Shown here: positions 53,435 through 56,988 of the stretch, in pieces
How positions within the stretch are numbered: the first letter of the stretch is position 1
Layout of the letters: every line of letters begins with the position of its first letter
Origin: ZC4RG30 sp965652645
Lineage (GTDB): Bacteria > Pseudomonadota > Gammaproteobacteria > Steroidobacterales > Steroidobacteraceae
Direction: 5' to 3'
Length of the DNA stretch: 56,988 nt
Assembly: GCA_965652645.1 (NCBI GenBank)
Contig: CBFGXE010000017.1
Location: forward strand, 1-56,988
Program-made: the position numbers and the translations under genes
Notes under the pieces: model-generated
What the model saw: only the letters and a program-made list of their open reading frames with translations
Told to the model about the DNA's origin: nothing
The model's database searches: none

Positions 53435-54514
53435 GTGCGCGTCTTCAACTTCGCGGCCGGCCCGGCCACTCTTCCCCTGCCCGTACTCGAACAGGTCCAG
53501 GCCGAGCTCATCGACTGGCAGGGCAGCGGCATGTCCGTGATGGAAATCAGCCATCGCAGCAAGGCTTTCCTGCGCGTGGCACAGGAGGCTGCCGCGGACC
53601 TGCGCGAGCTGCTGGCAGTGCCCGCCAACTACAAGGTGCTGTTCCTGCAGGGCGGCGCCACCGGCCAGTTCGCCGCCATTCCGCTGAACCTGGCGGAGCC
53701 CGGTGCCACTGTCGACTACGTGAACACCGGCTCATGGTCGAAGAAGGCGATCGGTGAGGCGAAGCGCTTCTGCGCGCAGGTGAACGTGGCGGCGGATGCC
53801 GGCGGCCGCTACACGCATGTGCCGGCCTTCGACAGATGGCAGCGCAGCGCAGAGGCCGCCTACCTGCATTACACGCCCAACGAGACCATCGGCGGCGTGG
53901 AGTTCCCCTTCATTCCAGACACCGGCGCGGTGCCGCTGGTGGCGGATTTCTCCTCTTCCATCCTGTCGCGCCCGCTGGATGTCTCACGCTTCGGGCTGAT
54001 CTACGCCGGCGCGCAGAAGAACATCGGTCCGGCGGGACTTTGCATCGTGATCGTGCGGGAGGACCTGCTGGGGCGCGCGCGCGCCACCACTCCTTCGATC
54101 TGGAACTACGCCACGATGGCGGCGGAAGAGTCGATGTCCAACACGCCGCCCACCTTCGCCTGGTATGTGGCCGGCCTGGTTTTCAAGTGGTTGAAGCAGG
54201 GTGGCGGCCTTGCAGCCATGGGCGCGCGCAACCAGGCCAAGGCCGGCAAGCTCTACGCTGCCATCGGGGCGTCCGGTTTTTATGCCAACCCCGTGGATGC
54301 CGCCTGCCGTTCCTGGATGAACGTGCCTTTCACGCTGGCGAAGCCGGAGCTGGACAAGGCCTTCCTGGCCGAGGCCGATGCCGCGGGCCTCACAAACCTC
54401 GCCGGCCACCGCTCCGTGGGCGGCATGCGCGCCAGCATCTACAACGCAATGCCCGAAGAGGGCATCGATGCACTTGTCCAGTTCATGCGGGAGTTCGAAC
54501 GACGCCATGGCTGA
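53435..54514 (+). CDS. serC: phosphoserine aminotransferase
   Basis: The 359-residue PLP enzyme converts 3-phosphohydroxypyruvate to phosphoserine and also acts in pyridoxal phosphate synthesis. The PLP lysine is Lys195 (GAQKNIGPAG). Other signatures are FNFAAGPATLPLPVLEQ, SVMEISHRSK, LFLQGGATGQF and the late HRSVGGMRASIYNAMP. The start is a GTG with AAGGAT five bases upstream. Length matches the family. It overlaps the next gene by eight bases. Confidence 0.96.
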   Translation: MRVFNFAAGPATLPLPVLEQVQAELIDWQGSGMSVMEISHRSKAFLRVAQEAAADLRELLAVPANYKVLFLQGGATGQFAAIPLNLAEPGATVDYVNTGSWSKKAIGEAKRFCAQVNVAADAGGRYTHVPAFDRWQRSAEAAYLHYTPNETIGGVEFPFIPDTGAVPLVADFSSSILSRPLDVSRFGLIYAGAQKNIGPAGLCIVIVREDLLGRARATTPSIWNYATMAAEESMSNTPPTFAWYVAGLVFKWLKQGGGLAAMGARNQAKAGKLYAAIGASGFYANPVDAACRSWMNVPFTLAKPELDKAFLAEADAAGLTNLAGHRSVGGMRASIYNAMPEEGIDALVQFMREFERRHG

Positions 54515-55688
54515 AGCCTTCAGGATCCTCACCCTCAACAACATCAGCGCCCGGGGGCTGGAGCGTTTGCCGCGCGAGCGTTACGAGGTTGCCTCGGCGC
54601 TGGAGAATCCCCACGCCGTGCTGGTGCGTTCGGCCGACATGCACGCCATGACGCTGCCGCCCAGCGTGCTGGCGGTGGCACGGGCCGGTGCGGGTACCAA
54701 CAACGTGCCCGTGGCGGCGCTGGCGGAACGCGGCATCCCTGTTTTCAACTCCCCCGGCGCCAATGCCAACGCGGTGAAGGAGCTGGTGATCGCCAGCCTG
54801 TTCCTGGCTGCCCGCAACATCATGCCCGCCTGGCAGTTCGCCCGCGCGCAGGGCGGCGATGACAAGGCCATCGACGCAGCGGTGGAGAAGGGCAAGAAGA
54901 ACTTCGTCGGCTTCGAGCTGCCGGGGCGCACGCTGGGCGTGATCGGCCTGGGTGCCATCGGCGTGGAAGTGGCCAATTGCGCCCAGGCGCTGGGCATGAA
55001 GGTGCTGGGCTACGACCCGCAGATCACCGTGCAGCGCGCGTGGGAACTCTCCTCCAGCGTGCAGCAGGCGCTGTCGCTGGATGACCTCTTCGCGCGCAGC
55101 GACGTGGTATCGGTGCACGTGCCGCTCAACGATGCCACGCGCGGGCTGGTGAATGCCGCACGCATCGCGTTGATGCGCAAGGGCGGCGTGGTGCTGAATT
55201 TCGCGCGCGGCGGCATCGTGGATTCCGCCGCGGTGATCGCTGCCCTGGACGCGGGGCACCTGCACGCGTATGTGTGCGACTTTCCGGCCAATGCGCTCAA
55301 GGACCACCCGCAGGTGGTCACGCTGCCGCACCTGGGCGCTTCCACCGGCGAGGCGGAGGAGAATTGCGCGGTGATGGCGGTTGAGCAGCTGCGCGAGTTC
55401 CTCGAGAATGGCAACATCCGCAATTCCGTCAACTACCCGGAGGCGGTGATGCCACGCGTGCCCGGCACCACTCGACTGGTGATCGCCAACAGCAACGTGC
55501 CCAACATGGTGGGACAGATTTCCACCTGCCTGGCTTCGGCAGGGGTGAACATCGCCGACCTGCTGAACAAGTCGCGCGGCGGTTTTGCCTACACGCTGAT
55601 TGATGCCGACGGGTCGATCGATCCTGCCACGCTGGCGAAGATCCGCGGCATCGAGGGCGTGTTGTCGGCGCGCCTGATCGCGGGCTGA
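54507..55688 (+). CDS. serA: D-3-phosphoglycerate dehydrogenase
   Basis: The 393-residue NAD-dependent 2-hydroxyacid dehydrogenase has the Rossmann motif GVIGLGAIGVEVAN and catalytic Arg234 (NFARGGIVD) and His275 (LPHLGAST). A C-terminal ACT domain (about 320-393: NVPNMVGQISTCLASAGVN) probably binds serine for feedback control. It makes 3-phosphohydroxypyruvate, the substrate of SerC, so the overlapping serC-serA pair forms two consecutive steps of serine synthesis. ATG 54507 is the first start after which the fold begins. Confidence 0.93.
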   Translation: MAEAFRILTLNNISARGLERLPRERYEVASALENPHAVLVRSADMHAMTLPPSVLAVARAGAGTNNVPVAALAERGIPVFNSPGANANAVKELVIASLFLAARNIMPAWQFARAQGGDDKAIDAAVEKGKKNFVGFELPGRTLGVIGLGAIGVEVANCAQALGMKVLGYDPQITVQRAWELSSSVQQALSLDDLFARSDVVSVHVPLNDATRGLVNAARIALMRKGGVVLNFARGGIVDSAAVIAALDAGHLHAYVCDFPANALKDHPQVVTLPHLGASTGEAEENCAVMAVEQLREFLENGNIRNSVNYPEAVMPRVPGTTRLVIANSNVPNMVGQISTCLASAGVNIADLLNKSRGGFAYTLIDADGSIDPATLAKIRGIEGVLSARLIAG

Positions 55689-55692
55689 GGCG

Positions 55693-56562
55693 ATGGCTTC
55701 CCGCCAGGGACGGCCCGCGCCGGCACGGCGGCGGGCGGCGCGCGTTCCGCGCGTGGCCTACCTGGGGCCTGAAGGCACGTATTCCCACTCGGCAGTGCAG
55801 CAGTGGTTCACGGCCGGTGCAGAGGCGATCCCCTGTGCCTCCATCGACGACGTGTTTGGCGCCGTGCAGGAAGGCACGGCGGATTTCGGTGTCGTGCCGG
55901 TGGAGAACTCCACCGAGGGCCCGGTGAACGTCACGCTCGACCGGCTCACCGGCAAGAGTCCCGCCATCTGCGGCGAGATCGAGCTGCGCGTGCAGCACAA
56001 CCTGCTCGGTCGCATGAAGGGGCTGGCGCAGGTGCGGCGCGTATGCGCGCACCCGCAGGCGCTGGCCCAGTGCCGGTTGTGGCTGGACAGGCACCTGCCG
56101 CGCGCCGCACGCGTGCCGGTGAGCAGCAATGCCGAGGGCGCACGCCTGGCGCGTGAGCAACCGGGCACCGCAGCCGTTGCAGGCCGCGTCGCGGCCACGG
56201 TGTACGAGCTGCGCGTGCTGGCCGAAGGCATCGAGGACCACGACCACAACACCACGCGCTTCCTGGTGCTGGGGCGCCGCCGTCCGCGCCCCAGCGGCGC
56301 CGACAAGACCAGCCTCCTGGTTTCCAGCGACAAGGGGCAGGCAGGTTCGCTGTGCCGCCTGCTTGAGCCGCTGGCAAAGTACAAGGTGAACATGACGCGC
56401 ATCGAATCCCGGCCATCCAGGCGCCACAAGTGGGAGTACGTGTTCTTCATCGACGTGGAGGGACACGTGAAGGACGCGCCGGTCGCCAGGGCATTGGCGG
56501 CGCTGCGCAAGCGCAGCTCGCTGTATCGCGTCCTCGGGTCCTACCCGCGGGCGGTGCTGTGA
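55693..56562 (+). CDS. pheA: prephenate dehydratase without chorismate mutase domain
   Basis: The 289-residue enzyme converts prephenate to phenylpyruvate in phenylalanine synthesis. A short basic N-terminus leads straight into the dehydratase domain (VAYLGPEGTYSHSAV, PVENSTEGPVN, NTTRF with the TRF motif at 188-190). A regulatory ACT domain (about 205-283) with the Phe-binding motif ESRP (238-241) follows. The roughly 90-residue chorismate mutase domain found at the N-terminus of most gamma- and betaproteobacterial P-proteins is missing. The stop overlaps hisC (GTGA). Confidence 0.94.
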   Translation: MASRQGRPAPARRRAARVPRVAYLGPEGTYSHSAVQQWFTAGAEAIPCASIDDVFGAVQEGTADFGVVPVENSTEGPVNVTLDRLTGKSPAICGEIELRVQHNLLGRMKGLAQVRRVCAHPQALAQCRLWLDRHLPRAARVPVSSNAEGARLAREQPGTAAVAGRVAATVYELRVLAEGIEDHDHNTTRFLVLGRRRPRPSGADKTSLLVSSDKGQAGSLCRLLEPLAKYKVNMTRIESRPSRRHKWEYVFFIDVEGHVKDAPVARALAALRKRSSLYRVLGSYPRAVL

Positions 56563-56988
56563 GCGCCGGGTCCTCGGCAACGGCCGCGGTGCGCGGCCTT
56601 GCGCCCTATGTGATCGGCAAGCCGATCGCCGAGCTGGCGCGCGAGCTGGGCATTCCCGAGGACAGCATCATCAAGCTGGCCTCCAACGAAAATCCCCTCG
56701 GACCATGCCCTGCGGCGGTGGCGGCGATGCAGCGCGCCCTGCAGGACGTGTGGCTGTATCCGGACGGCAATGGGCATGACCTGAAGGTTGCCATCGCGCA
56801 CCACCACGGCGTGGGCATGGACCAGGTGACCCTGGGCAACGGGTCCAACGACCTGCTGGTGCTGCTGGCGGAGGCCTTCCTCACGCCGGCTTCCAGCGCG
56901 GTGTATTCGCAGCATGCCTTCGCCATCTATGGCCTGGCGATACAGGCCACCGGCGCCAGGTCGAACGTGGCACCCGCACTGCCGGCCG
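56559..56988 (+). CDS. hisC: histidinol-phosphate aminotransferase, 3' truncated
   Basis: The first 143 residues of a class I/II PLP aminotransferase run off the window end. Recognisable parts are LAPYVIGKPIAELARELG, IIKLASNENPLGPCPAAV, WLYPDGNGHDLK and LGNGSNDLLVLLAEAFL, which fit HisC. In the serC-pheA-hisC-aroA type cluster this paralogue often also transaminates aromatic amino-acid precursors. The start is a GTG overlapping the pheA stop. The catalytic lysine would lie beyond the window. Confidence 0.92.
   Translation, partial: MSAGSSATAAVRGLAPYVIGKPIAELARELGIPEDSIIKLASNENPLGPCPAAVAAMQRALQDVWLYPDGNGHDLKVAIAHHHGVGMDQVTLGNGSNDLLVLLAEAFLTPASSAVYSQHAFAIYGLAIQATGARSNVAPALPA

Overview
This is a high-GC (clearly above 60 %), gene-dense chromosomal window that reads as a free-living gammaproteobacterium. 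The evidence is ubiG divergent from gyrA, the gyrA-serC-pheA-hisC order, trpS-scpA-scpB-rluB, and a group 2 Mrp antiporter operon with fused A and B subunits. A lineage near Nevskiales, Steroidobacterales or Xanthomonadales is my inference. Genes are packed into operons with ATGA or GTGA stop/start overlaps. I saw no tRNA, rRNA, insertion sequence, prophage or CRISPR array, and no gene-free stretch reaches 300 bases.

Layout. 2-5120: six-subunit Mrp Na+/H+ antiporter operon, cut at its 5' end. 5170-9968 (minus strand): a small secreted protein, a lipoprotein-type gamma-glutamyltransferase, a PLDc_N-TPR membrane protein and an aldehyde dehydrogenase. 10062-17941: an aromatic-catabolism island holding homologues of LigC, LigJ, LigK and LigW (protocatechuate 4,5-cleavage branch plus 5-carboxyvanillate decarboxylase). 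Between them lie an aldo/keto reductase, oligopeptidase B and an exported EthD-like protein. 18068-24818: a TpsB-type outer-membrane transporter without a passenger, a CHASE2-PAS-GGDEF-EAL protein, a second aldehyde dehydrogenase and UppP. 24828-35761: a secreted S8 protease with a GlyGly-CTERM-like tail, divergent from a 12-gene Tad/Flp pilus operon. 35745-41273: ppiC-bolA-yciB (minus) and trpS-scpA-scpB-rluB-like (plus). 41291-44607: a Tat-type intradiol dioxygenase and a REC-GAF-GGDEF*-EAL regulator. 44594-46723 (minus): ubiG-gph-yciK-like operon. 46838-56988: gyrA, a Fur-controlled iron-uptake module (TonB receptor, PiuC hydroxylase, TonB), then serC-serA-pheA-hisC, cut at the 3' end.

How they fit together. 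The Lig homologues together would convert 5-carboxyvanillate to vanillate and carry ring-cleaved protocatechuate to pyruvate and oxaloacetate. However, the ring-cleaving dioxygenase, the PDC hydrolase and the O-demethylase are not here. The Tad operon supplies secretin, ATPase, two platform proteins and five prepilin-like subunits, but no TadZ/CpaE, prepilin peptidase, RcpB or TadD. The two c-di-GMP proteins could control surface behaviour, though nothing in the sequence links them directly.

The most interesting observations are the compact Tad variant with a DUF192 gene and a 56-residue prepilin inside it; an RluB-like protein whose catalytic-Asp position appears to be Pro; the scattered Lig gene set; an exported tandem EthD-like protein with a polyproline insert; an extended Fur-type palindrome abutting the tonB start; and -10 boxes so close to the trpS and ubiG starts that leaderless transcripts are likely.
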